The notes under the pieces: generated by a model
What the model was told of the DNA's origin: nothing
Databases searched by the model: none
Seen by the model: only the letters and a program-made list of their open reading frames with translations
In this document: piece after piece, positions 44,641 to 53,448 of the stretch
Layout: each line of letters starts with the position of its first letter
Position numbering within the stretch: the first letter of the stretch is position 1
From: Devosia pacifica
GTDB taxonomy: Bacteria; Pseudomonadota; Alphaproteobacteria; Rhizobiales; Devosiaceae
Direction: 5' to 3'
Length of the DNA: 64,000 nt
NCBI RefSeq assembly: GCF_014652635.1
Contig: NZ_BMZE01000002.1
Coordinates: forward strand, 787,562-851,561
Translations under genes and position numbers: made by a program

Positions 44641-46089
44641 TTACACCCCTCCCGCACCAGAGTGACCACCGTGGCGCCTGCCGGTCAAGCGCACCGGCTC
44701 GACGGGTTTGCCGGTAAGGGCACTCTTCCAGCGCGCAGCCTGAACGATGACATTCTCGGGCGCAGTGCCGCCATAGGAAGTACGCGCTGCAACGGAGTGC
44801 TCGACAGTGACCACCTTGTGGATGCGGCTGTCGAGGCGGTCATCGACGGCCTTCAGATCCTCGATTGTCAGTCCCTCGAGACCGCAGCCCTTGGCCTCTG
44901 CAGCGGCGACGATACGGCCGGTGATATGGTGCGCGTCCCGGAACGGGATGTCTGCCTCGCGAACGAGCCAATCAGCGATGTCCGTCGCGGTCGAGAAGCC
45001 GGCGCCGGCGGCGGCGCGCATACGCTCGCGGTCGACGCTGAGATCGCTCACCATGCCGGTCATCGCGGCCAGCGACAGCGAGAAGGCATCGAGGGCGTCG
45101 AACGCGACTTCCTTGTCTTCCTGCATGTCCTTGGAATAGGCGAGCGGTAGACCCTTCATCACCACCAGCAAAGAGTTCAGCGCACCCATGATCCGGCCGA
45201 TCTTGGCGCGGATCAGTTCGGCAGCATCCGGGTTGCGCTTTTGCGGCATGATCGAGGAGCCGGTGGTGAACTTGTCGGACAGTTTGATGAAGCCGAATTG
45301 CGCCGAACTCCAGATCACCAACTCTTCCGAGAACCGCGACAAATGCATCGCGCAGATCGATGCCGCTGCAAGCGTTTCAAGAATGAAGTCCCGGTCGGAT
45401 ACGGCGTCGAGAGAGTTCGCCGTCGGGCGCTCGAAGCCTAGTGCCTTGGCGGTCATGTCGCGATCGATAGGGTAGGGGGTGCCGGCAAGTGCCGCGGAGC
45501 CCAGGGGCGATTCATTTAGCCGCTTGCGCGCATCGGTCAGGCGCCCGGCGTCGCGCCCGAGCATTTCGACATAGGCGAGCAGGTGGTGACCGAACGTTAC
45601 CGGCTGGGCGCTTTGCAGGTGCGTGAATCCGGGCATCACCGTCTGCGCCTCGGATTCGGCGCGCTCGACGAGGGCGAGCTGCAGCGTTGCAATCTGCGCC
45701 ACGAGCGTGTCGATGCAATCCCGCACGTAAAGCTTGAAATCCGTCGCGACCTGATCGTTACGCGAGCGGGCGGTATGAAGCCGTCCGGCAGCATCGCCGA
45801 TCTTCTCGCGCAGCCGCGATTCGACGTTCATGTGAATGTCCTCGAGCGCGCGCGAGAACGTGAACGTGCCGCCCTCGATTTCAGCCAACACCTCGTTTAG
45901 ACCGCCTAGGATCGCATCGCGATCGGCCTGCGTCAGAATGCCGACTTCGGCAAGCATGGTGGCATGCGCTATCGACCCGGAAATGTCCTGGCGGTACAGA
46001 CGTTGGTCGAAACCGATGGAGGCGTTGATCTCCTCCATGATGGCGTCGGGACCGGAAGAAAACCGGCCGCCCCACATGCGATTGCTCAT
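44641..46089 (-). CDS. argH: Argininosuccinate lyase
   Basis: A 482-residue enzyme splitting argininosuccinate to arginine and fumarate. The superfamily signature [15 protein letters not shown] carries the catalytic Ser loop; [16 protein letters not shown] and [17 protein letters not shown] complete the active site. The N-terminus [15 protein letters not shown] is canonical. The C-terminal tail after about residue 462 is basic and low-complexity ([15 protein letters not shown]). Divergent from the TlpA gene by 21 bases; fumarate produced feeds the fumC step. Confidence 0.96.
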   Translation of the reverse strand: MSNRMWGGRFSSGPDAIMEEINASIGFDQRLYRQDISGSIAHATMLAEVGILTQADRDAILGGLNEVLAEIEGGTFTFSRALEDIHMNVESRLREKIGDAAGRLHTARSRNDQVATDFKLYVRDCIDTLVAQIATLQLALVERAESEAQTVMPGFTHLQSAQPVTFGHHLLAYVEMLGRDAGRLTDARKRLNESPLGSAALAGTPYPIDRDMTAKALGFERPTANSLDAVSDRDFILETLAAASICAMHLSRFSEELVIWSSAQFGFIKLSDKFTTGSSIMPQKRNPDAAELIRAKIGRIMGALNSLLVVMKGLPLAYSKDMQEDKEVAFDALDAFSLSLAAMTGMVSDLSVDRERMRAAAGAGFSTATDIADWLVREADIPFRDAHHITGRIVAAAEAKGCGLEGLTIEDLKAVDDRLDSRIHKVVTVEHSVAARTSYGGTAPENVIVQAARWKSALTGKPVEPVRLTGRRHGGHSGAGGV

Positions 46090-46110
46090 ACTGGGTTCCT
46101 GGAGTTGACT

Positions 46111-46770
46111 GTGTCTGAATCCAAAGCGCCGCCCCCGGAGAGGTCACCGATGCTTCGACTGGCGTTGACGCTAGGCGTCGCGATTGTTGCGGTTGGTATA
46201 ACCAGCTGGATTTTCCTTAGCAATGCCGACCCGGTGGCGCGTGAGTGTCCGTTGCAGATCGAGCGGGCCGAGGCCATCGACAGCGCCGCGACGGGCGAGC
46301 TTGCCGCCCTCAATGGCACGGGCGAGGGGCGCGGCTATCGCAGCATGACGTTCAAGAAGCCGGACGGTAGCGATACCAGCATTTCAGCCTTTTCCGGCAA
46401 GAGGCTACTCGTCAATTTCTGGGCCAGCTGGTGCGTGCCGTGTCGCGAGGAAATGCCCGAACTCGACGAGATTGCCGAAAAGTACAATTCCGAGAGTTTC
46501 ATGGTCCTGCCGATCAACCTCGATATTGGCGAGAGTGGCCGCGAAAAGGGTCAGGCGTTCATCGCCGAGGGTGGCTGGAGCAACTTGCCGTTTTACGCTG
46601 ACAACACCTATGAGGCGTTCGAGCGCCTCAAGACCGAGGCGGTCGCGGTGGGGCTCCCGGCAACGCTTGTCCTGGATGAAGGCGGTTGCGAGCTGGCGGT
46701 GCTGCAAGGCCCGGCGAAGTGGGCCCATGCCGATGGCGAGGCAGTCATCGAGGCTGTGCTGGCGCAGTAA
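46111..46770 (+). CDS. TlpA-type thioredoxin, membrane-anchored
   Basis: About 219 residues: a short cytoplasmic start, one transmembrane helix (about 15-38), a linker, and a periplasmic thioredoxin domain with active site [14 protein letters not shown] and the cis-Pro region [10 protein letters not shown]. It resembles TlpA-like proteins that reduce cytochrome c or copper-centre cysteines for cytochrome oxidase assembly. GTG 46111 has GGAG six bases upstream and ATG 46150 has GGAGAGG six bases upstream; both are credible, and the former gives the longer cytoplasmic tail usual for TlpA. Confidence 0.88.
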   Translation: MSESKAPPPERSPMLRLALTLGVAIVAVGITSWIFLSNADPVARECPLQIERAEAIDSAATGELAALNGTGEGRGYRSMTFKKPDGSDTSISAFSGKRLLVNFWASWCVPCREEMPELDEIAEKYNSESFMVLPINLDIGESGREKGQAFIAEGGWSNLPFYADNTYEAFERLKTEAVAVGLPATLVLDEGGCELAVLQGPAKWAHADGEAVIEAVLAQ

Positions 46771-46795
46771 GCCCCGCGTCCGCTCAAGCAAAGGT

Positions 46796-46984
46796 TCAGG
46801 CGGTACGGTCGACCTTGAGGCCCTGGCCGGCTGGCGCGGGAGCCTGCGCAGCAGTGCTTTGCGTAAGCATGTTGACCAGTTCCATTTCCATCTCGTGCGA
46901 CTTTTTCAGGATTGCCACCTGCGCGCTGTTTTGTGTTGCGGCCATGTTGGCCGCGAGCACTGTCGAGACGAGTCGGGTATCCAT
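46796..46984 (-). CDS. YjfB-like putative motility protein
   Basis: A 62-residue soluble protein. DTRLVSTVLAANMAATQNSAQVAILKKSHEMEMELVNML fits the YjfB-type motility domain, in which a helix with Q-x-x-V-x-I-L-K-K precedes a run of Met/Leu, then a disordered tail. Such proteins are encoded among flagellar and chemotaxis genes, though none is next to this one. Function unproven. Its stop faces the TlpA gene end at 25 bases. Confidence 0.75.
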   Translation of the reverse strand: MDTRLVSTVLAANMAATQNSAQVAILKKSHEMEMELVNMLTQSTAAQAPAPAGQGLKVDRTA

Positions 46985-47068
46985 CGCGCCATTCCTTTCG
47001 AATGTCGCTACGCTAAGCGCTTGAAGTGACCAAAGAGTTTAGCCGGCGGTGAGGATTTCAAGCGAAGG

Positions 47069-47755
47069 CTAGCGGCCGCCCAGCAGCTTCACCTCGCGGC
47101 GCTTCAGAACGGGGGCCAGTGCGAGGCCCGCAGCAAATCCGCCGAGATGCGCCCACCAGGCAACAGCTTCATCTGCTGCTACAATCAGATAGAAGAGCTG
47201 CGTTGCAAGCCAGAACCCGAGCATCCAGAACGCCGGTACGCTCGGCAGAGGGATCGGAATGACGATGCGCGCCAGAACGAACACGCGCGCGTGCGGGTAG
47301 AGCAGCGCATAGGCGCCCATGACTCCGGCCACGGCGCCGGAGGCGCCAATAAGCGGGCCGTTTCCCTCGAAATTGAACGCAAGGTGAGCAAGGGCGGCAA
47401 TGACAGTGGTCAGCGCGTAGAAGACGAGGAAGCGCACATGGCCCAAGGCGTCCTCTGCGTTGTCTGCGAAAATCCACAAGAACAGCATGTTCGAGGCCAA
47501 ATGCCAGATATCGGCGTGGAGGAACGCATAGGTGAACAGCGTCGCTTCGCTCGGCAGCCATTCCAGCGGCTCCGGGTAGAGATCGCGCACCACAATCGGG
47601 ATCATGCCGAATTCGATGGTCGCCCGGTCGAACTGTGCCGTTGTCATCTGCGTGTGAAACACGAAGATCAGGACATTGATCGCGATCAACCCATAAGTAA
47701 CGTACGGCAATCCGACATGCCGGATCGGGTTGGTGTCGTGCAGCGGTATGAACAT
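47069..47755 (-). CDS. Rhomboid-family intramembrane serine protease
   Basis: A 228-residue polytopic protein (about six helices). The catalytic Ser is in LIGASGAVAGVMGAY and the catalytic His in WWAHLGGFAAGL; the HLASNMLFLWIFADNAED loop motif is also present. Cleaves transmembrane substrates near the membrane surface. ATG 47755 gives the family start (FIPLHDTNPI); a longer frame to 47887 overlaps the adenosyltransferase end and is unlikely. Confidence 0.92.
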   Translation of the reverse strand: MFIPLHDTNPIRHVGLPYVTYGLIAINVLIFVFHTQMTTAQFDRATIEFGMIPIVVRDLYPEPLEWLPSEATLFTYAFLHADIWHLASNMLFLWIFADNAEDALGHVRFLVFYALTTVIAALAHLAFNFEGNGPLIGASGAVAGVMGAYALLYPHARVFVLARIVIPIPLPSVPAFWMLGFWLATQLFYLIVAADEAVAWWAHLGGFAAGLALAPVLKRREVKLLGGR

Positions 47756-47807
47756 CGGCACTTCCCTTATCGCGGCAGTCCTGCCGACGCCGCCACAGGC
47801 AGTGGCG

Positions 47808-48398
47808 CTATGACTTCTTGGCGTTCCCGAAGCGTCCGGGCTGCCACAACACGTCCGACTCACCGTTGGCGTTGGCAACCCGGCCAAGTACGAACATCAG
47901 ATCAGAAAGGCGATTGAGATAGGTCAGTGCAGCAGCATTGATGTCCTGCTCGACCGACGCCAGTTCAGCAGCCAGCCGTTCCGCGCGCCGCACTACGACG
48001 CGCGCCAGATGGATGCGCGTGGCCAGTTCAGTGCCGCCTGGCAGCACGAAGCTGTTGAGCGGTTCAAGATCGGCGTTGAGGTGGTCGATCTGTTCCTCGA
48101 GCCAGTCTGTCTGGGGAGGCGTCATCCTTAAAGAGGGATACTCCTCGCCCTCATCCGGGCCCGGCGTTGCAAGATCGGAGCCGAGGTCGAACAAATCGTT
48201 CTGAATGCGCTCTAGCAATCTGTCGATGCGCGGCATGCCGAGACATGAAAGGCGCGCCTGACCGATGAAGGCATTGGCTTCTTCCACTGTGCCATATGCC
48301 TCTACGCGCAGGTCGAATTTCGGCCGGCGCGGGCCGCGGACGAGACCCGTAGTGCCACTATCGCCGGTGCGGGTATAGATCTTGTTGAGCTTGATCAC
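47808..48398 (-). CDS. Cob(I)alamin adenosyltransferase, PduO type
   Basis: A 196-residue enzyme attaching the adenosyl group to corrinoid. The N-terminus KLNKIYTRTGDSGTTGLV is the ATP-binding motif, followed by VEAYGTVEEANAFIG, and the C-terminal RVVVRRAERLA and YLNRLSDLMFVLGR are diagnostic. The GTG start overlaps the HIG1 stop as GTGA, so the two are coupled. The frame extends farther upstream but reads through the HIG1 gene in another frame. Confidence 0.93.
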   Translation of the reverse strand: MIKLNKIYTRTGDSGTTGLVRGPRRPKFDLRVEAYGTVEEANAFIGQARLSCLGMPRIDRLLERIQNDLFDLGSDLATPGPDEGEEYPSLRMTPPQTDWLEEQIDHLNADLEPLNSFVLPGGTELATRIHLARVVVRRAERLAAELASVEQDINAAALTYLNRLSDLMFVLGRVANANGESDVLWQPGRFGNAKKS

Positions 48399-48595
48399 TG
48401 CCCGCCGCCCCCGAACAGGAAAAGCGCGCCGAGCAATAGAACGATCGCCACTGCCTGTCCGATGACCCGCAGCCGCATGAGCTTCTGGCTGGTATTGCCG
48501 GGGCCGCCCTTGAGCATGTTCCACAGGCCGAGCAGCAGCACGCCGACGACGAACGCCATCACCAGCGCGATGAGTATGTTGAATGCGGTTTCCAT
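48395..48595 (-). CDS. HIG1-domain twin-transmembrane protein
   Basis: A 66-residue protein with two helices, TAFNILIALVMAFVVGVLLLGLWNML and AIVLLLGALFLF, joined by the HIG1 motif KGGPGNTSQKLMRLRVIGQ. Bacterial relatives of hypoxia-induced protein 1 help assemble or regulate respiratory oxidases. A short but well-supported gene: it overlaps the adenosyltransferase start, and this pair recurs across alphaproteobacteria. A promoter presumably lies in the 140-base gap up to 48735, where no RNA structure was noticed. Confidence 0.9.
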   Translation of the reverse strand: METAFNILIALVMAFVVGVLLLGLWNMLKGGPGNTSQKLMRLRVIGQAVAIVLLLGALFLFGGGGQ

Positions 48596-48735
48596 GAATG
48601 TCCTGTTCCGGCATTGTTGCCGCGTTGGCGAACCAATGCACGTATTACGCACGGCGGTGCCCGATAGCTCACTCGTCGGCCGGGCGCCAACATAAATGGC
48701 ACGATTTGCGCCGTCGGTGAACCTGCACGATACGT

Positions 48736-49584
48736 TCAGGCAAAGCCCAACATTGCACGAATCTCTGCGGCACTGACGCCCTCGGACCGTAGCTGCCGCA
48801 GGCTCTTTGCACCCTCCGATTTCGAAAGTTTGCGCTCGTCCTGCCCGTTTATAAGCGCGTGATGGCAGTATACGGGGGAAGGCAGCCCGAGGAGGGCCTG
48901 TAAGAGTCGATGCAGGTCCGTCGCAGCATAAAGATCCATGCCGCGGGTGACATGAGAGATCTGCTGGTAGGCATCGTCGACCACGACCGAGAGGTGATAG
49001 CTTGTCGGCGTATCCTTGCGCACGATCACTGCATCGCCCCAGGCCGCCGGCTTTGCTTGACGCGAGCTTTCCGCAAGCGTTTCTGGGGCCAACTCCTTGA
49101 CCGCAAGGGCTCCGGCGTCCGCCTCGGCCTGGCCCATATCGAGGCGCCACTGGACCGGCTGGCCCTGGTCAAGCCGCCGCTCGCGCTCTTCACCAGACAG
49201 TGTGCGGCATGTGCCTGGATAACGTGGTGCGCCATCCGGGTCCGTTGCGGTTGCGCGTTGCGCGATCTCTTTTCGCGTGCAAAAGCATGGATAGATGAGC
49301 TCGCGCGCAAGCAGGCGCGCAAATGCTGCATGATAAGCAGGAAAGTGGTCGGACTGGCGCAGTAAAGGTTCTCGCCAGCTAAGTCCCAGCCAGTTCAAGT
49401 CCTCGCTGAGCGCAGCGTAGAAATCGGGTTTACAGCGGGCAAGGTCGATGTCTTCGATCCGCAACAGCGCCTCTCCGCCAAGCCGGTGTGCCATGCTCCA
49501 TGTGAACAGAGCCGAATAGGCATGGCCAAGGTGCAGATAACCATTGGGGCTGGGCGCAAAGCGCAAGCGAATAGGAGGAGGCAT
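48736..49584 (-). CDS. gluQ: Glutamyl-Q tRNA(Asp) synthetase
   Basis: A 282-residue protein with the glutamyl-tRNA synthetase catalytic core but no anticodon-binding domain. It has RFAPSPNGYLHLGHAYSAL (HIGH-type), the zinc-site YPCFCTRKE with later RYPGTCR, and a KLSKSEG loop in ERKLSKSEGAKSL. It charges glutamate onto queuosine at position 34 of tRNA(Asp). GGAGGAGG precedes the ATG. Divergent from the glycosylase gene with a 28-base spacer. Confidence 0.94.
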   Translation of the reverse strand: MPPPIRLRFAPSPNGYLHLGHAYSALFTWSMAHRLGGEALLRIEDIDLARCKPDFYAALSEDLNWLGLSWREPLLRQSDHFPAYHAAFARLLARELIYPCFCTRKEIAQRATATDPDGAPRYPGTCRTLSGEERERRLDQGQPVQWRLDMGQAEADAGALAVKELAPETLAESSRQAKPAAWGDAVIVRKDTPTSYHLSVVVDDAYQQISHVTRGMDLYAATDLHRLLQALLGLPSPVYCHHALINGQDERKLSKSEGAKSLRQLRSEGVSAAEIRAMLGFA

Positions 49585-49612
49585 TGGCTAAAATCCGTTG
49601 CCGTGGCCTAGC

Positions 49613-50272
49613 ATGAGCCGGCCCGGTCCGACAACGCGGCTCGATAGCGTCGAGGCCATCCGCGAGCATCTTGACGCGCTGGCGCAACGCGATCCACGCC
49701 TTGAACGCGTCATCGCCATGGCGGGGGAGGTCGCGCCACGCATGACACCGCCGGGCTTTGCCGGCATGGCCAAGGTCATCTGCGGCCAGCAGCTTTCGGT
49801 CGCAAGTGCACGGGCGATCTGGGCCAGATTCGAAGCGGTCGAAGGGGCTCTCGACCCGCATAGCTTTCTCGAACTCGATGATGCGGTCTTGCGCGCTACC
49901 GGCTTTTCGGCGGGCAAGATCCGCACTGTTCGCGCGATCGCCGAGGCCGTACGCGCAAGGAAGCTGGATTTTGACGAGATCGAGCGCCTGTCGGCCGACG
50001 AGGCCGTGGCGCGCCTGACCGAGCACAAGGGTATCGGCCCGTGGACGGCGGAAATCTACCTGATGTTTTGCGCAGGGCACCCGGATGTCTTTCCGGCCGG
50101 GGACCTCGCGTTGCAGAAGGCGGTTGCGCATGGGCTCGGGCTTGACGCACGTCCCGGCATTTCGCATCTGATCGAGATCGCAAAGCCTTGGTCGCCGCAT
50201 CGTGCGGCGGCGGCGCTGCTGTTCTGGCGCTATTTCGCGGTGCTGCGAGACCGGGAAGGACTTGTATTGTGA
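49613..50272 (+). CDS. DNA-3-methyladenine glycosylase, AlkA type
   Basis: A 219-residue HhH-GPD base-excision glycosylase. The helix-hairpin-helix is LTEHKGIGPWTAEIYLMF and the catalytic Asp follows in FPAGDLALQKAV. MAKVICGQQLSVASARAIWARF is the usual N-half motif. It lacks the N-terminal domain of E. coli AlkA, as in the shorter family members. Removes alkylated purines. Stop overlaps the esterase GTG as GTGA. Confidence 0.9.
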   Translation: MSRPGPTTRLDSVEAIREHLDALAQRDPRLERVIAMAGEVAPRMTPPGFAGMAKVICGQQLSVASARAIWARFEAVEGALDPHSFLELDDAVLRATGFSAGKIRTVRAIAEAVRARKLDFDEIERLSADEAVARLTEHKGIGPWTAEIYLMFCAGHPDVFPAGDLALQKAVAHGLGLDARPGISHLIEIAKPWSPHRAAAALLFWRYFAVLRDREGLVL

Positions 50273-50928
50273 CAACGACGCTCTCAGGGCCGATGGTGCC
50301 GCCAAAGTCTGGAACCGCCCGGCAGGCCGTGGTGCTGTTGCATGGCTATGGGGCAGATGGCCAGGATCTGCTGGGATTGGCTCCGGCCCTGCAGCCGGCG
50401 ATGCCGGATGCGCTGTTCGTTGCGCCGAATGCGCCGCAGCAATGCGATCAGTTGTCGGCAGGCTATCAGTGGTTCCCGATCAGCTTTGAGGGTGACCGTC
50501 TGTCGCGGCGCCAGAAGGGTGTGCTTGAAGCGCGGCCGGTTCTTGAAGGTTTTCTCGAGGCGCTTTGGGCGCAGACCGGGCTGAATGCTTCGCAGACCGT
50601 GTTGATCGGGTTCAGCCAGGGCGCGATGATGGCGCTTCATGTCGGCATGGCGCTGGACAAGCCGCCGCGCGCGATTATCGGATTTTCCGGAGCTTTCCTG
50701 CCGCCAGCGGGATTTGGCGAGGCAAGGACAGACTATCCGCCCGTCTGCCTTGTTCATGGCGACAGCGACAGCGTTGTTGACCCGGCTCTCAGTGCCGAGG
50801 CCAAGGACGCGCTGGAGGCCGCGGGCGTGGCCGTGCACTACCACGTGAGCCCCGGCGCGGGGCACGGAATAGCCCCGGATGGCCTGGAATCCGCGCTCGA
50901 TTTCCTCTCCGGTCTGCAGCCTGCTTAA
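50269..50928 (+). CDS. Alpha/beta hydrolase, phospholipase/carboxylesterase type
   Basis: A 219-residue Abhydrolase_2 protein. It has VVLLHGYGADGQDLLGLA (oxyanion region), the nucleophile elbow GFSQGAMMAL, catalytic Asp in VHGDSDSVVD and His in GAGHGIAPDG. Family members cleave short-chain esters or lysophospholipids. Start GTG 50269 is coupled to the glycosylase stop; the upstream frame from 50188 lies within that gene. Confidence 0.9.
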   Translation: MTTTLSGPMVPPKSGTARQAVVLLHGYGADGQDLLGLAPALQPAMPDALFVAPNAPQQCDQLSAGYQWFPISFEGDRLSRRQKGVLEARPVLEGFLEALWAQTGLNASQTVLIGFSQGAMMALHVGMALDKPPRAIIGFSGAFLPPAGFGEARTDYPPVCLVHGDSDSVVDPALSAEAKDALEAAGVAVHYHVSPGAGHGIAPDGLESALDFLSGLQPA

Positions 50929-51030
50929 ACATTTCTTTATACTTGCGTTTAGCCGCTTCACAGGCGTGTCACAAACGGCTTAGTATAAAGGGGCTATGGA
51001 CTTCACCGATTCCCAGTTCGGGAGACTCTT

Positions 51031-51588
51031 GTGACAATCCATGTGTCGCCAGAGGCCTGTCCCGCCCTCGTGCTGAACGCGGATTTTCGCCCGCTCAGCT
51101 ATTACCCTCTCTCGTTGTGGTCGTGGCAGGATGCGATCAAGGCTGTGTGCCTCGATCGGGTCAACATCGTCTCGCAGTACGACACGTCCATCCACAGCCC
51201 CAGCTTCGAGATGCGGCTGCCGAGCGTCGTGTCGCTCAAGGAATATGTGCGGCCCGCTAAGCATCCAGCTTTCACGCGCTTCAACGTTTTCCTGCGTGAT
51301 CGTTTCCAGTGCCAATATTGCGGATCACGCGATGATCTGACGTTCGACCACGTTATTCCGCGCTCAAAGGGTGGCCGCACCACGTGGGAAAACGTCGTCG
51401 CGGCGTGCGCGCCATGCAATCTGCGCAAGGCCAACCGCCTGCCTGCGGAAATTGACATGCATCCGCGCCAGACTCCGTATCATCCGACAGTGTTCGACCT
51501 GCACAATAATGGCCGAGCGTTCCCGCCCAACCATCTGCACCAGAGCTGGCTCGACTTTCTCTATTGGGATATCGAACTCGAACCCTGA
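51031..51588 (+). CDS. HNH endonuclease-domain protein, stand-alone
   Basis: A 185-residue protein with HNH motif FQCQYCGSRDDLTFDHVIPRSKGGRTTWENVVAACAPCN (two CxxC pairs around the His-Asn-His core). The N-terminus ALVLNADFRPLSYYPLSLWSWQDAIKAV and the tail HQSWLDFLYWDIELEP are conserved in a chromosomal family widespread in alphaproteobacteria and cyanobacteria, not linked to a restriction system. The target is unknown. The leader holds TTAAACATTTCTTTA (50925-50939), one base short of a CtrA-type box. Confidence 0.9.
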   Translation: MTIHVSPEACPALVLNADFRPLSYYPLSLWSWQDAIKAVCLDRVNIVSQYDTSIHSPSFEMRLPSVVSLKEYVRPAKHPAFTRFNVFLRDRFQCQYCGSRDDLTFDHVIPRSKGGRTTWENVVAACAPCNLRKANRLPAEIDMHPRQTPYHPTVFDLHNNGRAFPPNHLHQSWLDFLYWDIELEP

Positions 51589-51596
51589 GGTCGTTC

Positions 51597-52088
51597 TCAG
51601 CGCCGCCAATCGATGATCGCCGCTGCGGCCACCAGAATCGTCACTGCAGCCGACGCCAGCACGTTGTAGCCGGCAAGCGAGAGGCCGAGGAAACGAAACT
51701 GCACCTGATCGCAGGGGACGACGCGTGCCGAGTTGAGGTCACCCAAGGCGTCGAAGGAAATCGCTTCGCCAACGCCTGTGCAACTCGTCGGGCCAGGCCA
51801 CCAGCCCCACTCGACGCCGGCATGGTAGCCGCCAAGCCAGGTTCCATAGGCGAAGATCGCGGCCACGAGGGCAAGGGCGAGCGTTCTGACCGGCTGCGGC
51901 GCCCGAGGCCAAAGCAGCAGCGCGACGCCGAGGAGCGGCAAACCCCAATAGTACGGCAGGCGCTGCTCATAGCACAGTTCGCATGGCTCGAGCCCGCCGA
52001 TATATTGCGAGGCGAGGGCGCCGAGAATGGCCGCGAGCCCGATAAGAAATGCAATGGCAGCAAGCTGCCGCGCACGAAGAGTGGTCAT
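51597..52088 (-). CDS. dsbB: Disulfide bond formation protein B
   Basis: A 163-residue membrane quinone reductase that re-oxidises DsbA. Four helices; the first periplasmic loop carries EPCELCYEQR and the second the pair PTSCTGVGE and RVVPCDQVQF, the four redox cysteines. The ATG overlaps the DUF72 stop as ATGA. Convergent with the HNH gene across eight bases. Confidence 0.92.
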   Translation of the reverse strand: MTTLRARQLAAIAFLIGLAAILGALASQYIGGLEPCELCYEQRLPYYWGLPLLGVALLLWPRAPQPVRTLALALVAAIFAYGTWLGGYHAGVEWGWWPGPTSCTGVGEAISFDALGDLNSARVVPCDQVQFRFLGLSLAGYNVLASAAVTILVAAAAIIDWRR

Positions 52089-52993
52089 GTCGCCTGCCCA
52101 TCGTTATAGACGCGCGAAGGCATAGCCTTACAGAGACGGCTTTGCCAGACAGTCCCGCGCTTTTGATGTTGAACAAGCCGTTCGATCAAAGCCTTGGCGT
52201 TGTCTGGCGCGTGCAGCTTGTCCTCATGCACGAAAAACGCGAAGACATCCTTGCCCGCGCTCGTCCACTCTTCGATCTGGCTCGCCCAATTGTCGAGATC
52301 GGCCGGCTCGTAGCCTTTGGCGACATCGCGCGCCGGGCCCTGAAGTCGGCAGTAGACGAAGTCTGCGGTGACGTCACGCCGTGGCATCTGGATTGTGTCG
52401 GGAATGACCTGCGCCACATTATGTTGCGCCAACAGCTCACGGAAGGCGCCGCAGTCAAAGCTTTCGTGGCGGGCTTCCATGGCATGCCGGATTGGCCCGA
52501 TAGAACTGGTGTCGATCTGCGGGGCATCTTCGTCGCCAGACGCCATCCCGGCCAGTTCGAGATACTCTTCGATCGACGTCGGCAGGAGCGCCAGAAAGTC
52601 TTCGAGGCGCGCAGGGTCGAATTTCATGTTTGGCGGTAATTGCCAGATGAACGGACCGAGTTTTTCTCCGAGGACAAGCGGGCCGGATGCAAAGAACCTG
52701 GCAAGGGGCTCTTTGCAGTCCTTGAGGCGTTTGATGTGGGTTACGGCCTGCGGCCCCTTGATCGAGAACACAAAACCATCACGGGCCTGTCGCCCCCAGT
52801 TCGCAAAGCTTGTCCGCTTCTGCGTGGCGCGAAAGGTTGCGTTGATCTCGATGATGCCGAGTTGCTCGCTGGCGTAGGAAAGCTCGTTCTTCTGAACAAG
52901 CCCTTCAGGATAAAAATGCCCACGCCAAGGCGCATAAACCCATCCTGCGATGCCGATCCTTGCAGTGCCTCTGGCCACCTTCGCCTCTTCCAT
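52085..52993 (-). CDS. DUF72 protein (YecE-like)
   Basis: A 302-residue TIM-barrel-like protein of the DUF72 family, with RIGIAGWVYAPWRGHFYPEGL at the start, YASEQLGIIEINATFRATQ, FVFSIKGPQAVTHIKRL, LGPFIWQLPPNMKFD, and the last strand DVFAFFVHEDKLHAPDNAKALIERL. No function is established. Coupled to dsbB by ATGA. Confidence 0.9.
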   Translation of the reverse strand: MEEAKVARGTARIGIAGWVYAPWRGHFYPEGLVQKNELSYASEQLGIIEINATFRATQKRTSFANWGRQARDGFVFSIKGPQAVTHIKRLKDCKEPLARFFASGPLVLGEKLGPFIWQLPPNMKFDPARLEDFLALLPTSIEEYLELAGMASGDEDAPQIDTSSIGPIRHAMEARHESFDCGAFRELLAQHNVAQVIPDTIQMPRRDVTADFVYCRLQGPARDVAKGYEPADLDNWASQIEEWTSAGKDVFAFFVHEDKLHAPDNAKALIERLVQHQKRGTVWQSRLCKAMPSRVYNDGQAT

Positions 52994-53107
52994 AGCCCGT
53001 TTCTGACTTTATCATTGCCGGCGCATGCGATGGCTGGCAAGCCGCCGATGCGTTGATGATTGACCTTGTTGTCGTTTCAGGCTAGTGCGGCACATCTACC
53101 GACGGCT

Positions 53108-53192
53108 GCGGGCGTGGCGGAACTGGTAGACGCGCCGGACTCAAAATCCGGTTCCGCAAGGAGTGTCGGTTCGATTCCGACCGCCCGCACCA
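53108..53192 (+). tRNA. tRNA-Leu(CAA)
   Basis: The 7-bp acceptor stem GCGGGCG (53108-53114) pairs with CGCCCGC (53182-53188), followed by discriminator A and an encoded CCA ending at 53192. The D arm GGCGGAACTGGTAGACGC, anticodon stem CCGGA / TCCGG with loop CTCAAAA giving anticodon CAA, a long variable arm typical of class II Leu tRNA and the T arm GTCGGTTCGATTCCGAC are all present. It reads UUG codons. No integrated element was found next to it. Confidence 0.96.
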
Positions 53193-53213
53193 CTTTCCCA
53201 CAACTCTGCTTTT

Positions 53214-53236
53214 GCCTCCCCCGGAGGCACCGTTTT
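53214..53236 (+). terminator. Probable terminator of the tRNA-Leu gene
   Basis: Stem GCCTCC / GGAGGC (53214-53219, 53223-53228) with a CCC loop, followed by ACCGTTTTC. It stands 21 bases after the tRNA. The remaining sequence to 53448 (about 210 bases) holds no gene I can support; the next gene's leader is there. The 114 bases before the tRNA likewise show nothing beyond its promoter region. Confidence 0.5.
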
Positions 53237-53448
53237 CAGCGCGCGCTCCCGGCTGCCATGTGTCATGAGGGAACGCACGTCGCTGCGACATGTTGTTGTG
53301 AATGACTGTCGACCGGGTCTGAGCTTCTGCCGCACGTTTTAGGCAGTTCGCCTTCCTCTTTCATTGGCACCAATCGGTGAGCGCGAACTTGACAGCCGTA
53401 TAGGCGGTTGCGGCTTCGGGGATCGCCGTCTCTCCAAGGCAAGAATAC

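Noticed and set aside
48596-48735. Cobalamin riboswitch upstream of the HIG1/adenosyltransferase genes
   Set aside because: The 140-base gap lacks the B12-box and the conserved long folded core, and is too short for a full switch.
49598-49612. Five extra codons at the start of the AlkA-type glycosylase
   Set aside because: ATG at 49613 gives a cleaner N-terminus; no ribosome site favours the longer form.
53108-53448. tRNA-Leu as attachment site of an integrated element
   Set aside because: No integrase, no direct repeat of the tRNA 3' end and no island-like genes were found on either side; the flanking genes are ordinary chromosomal ones.
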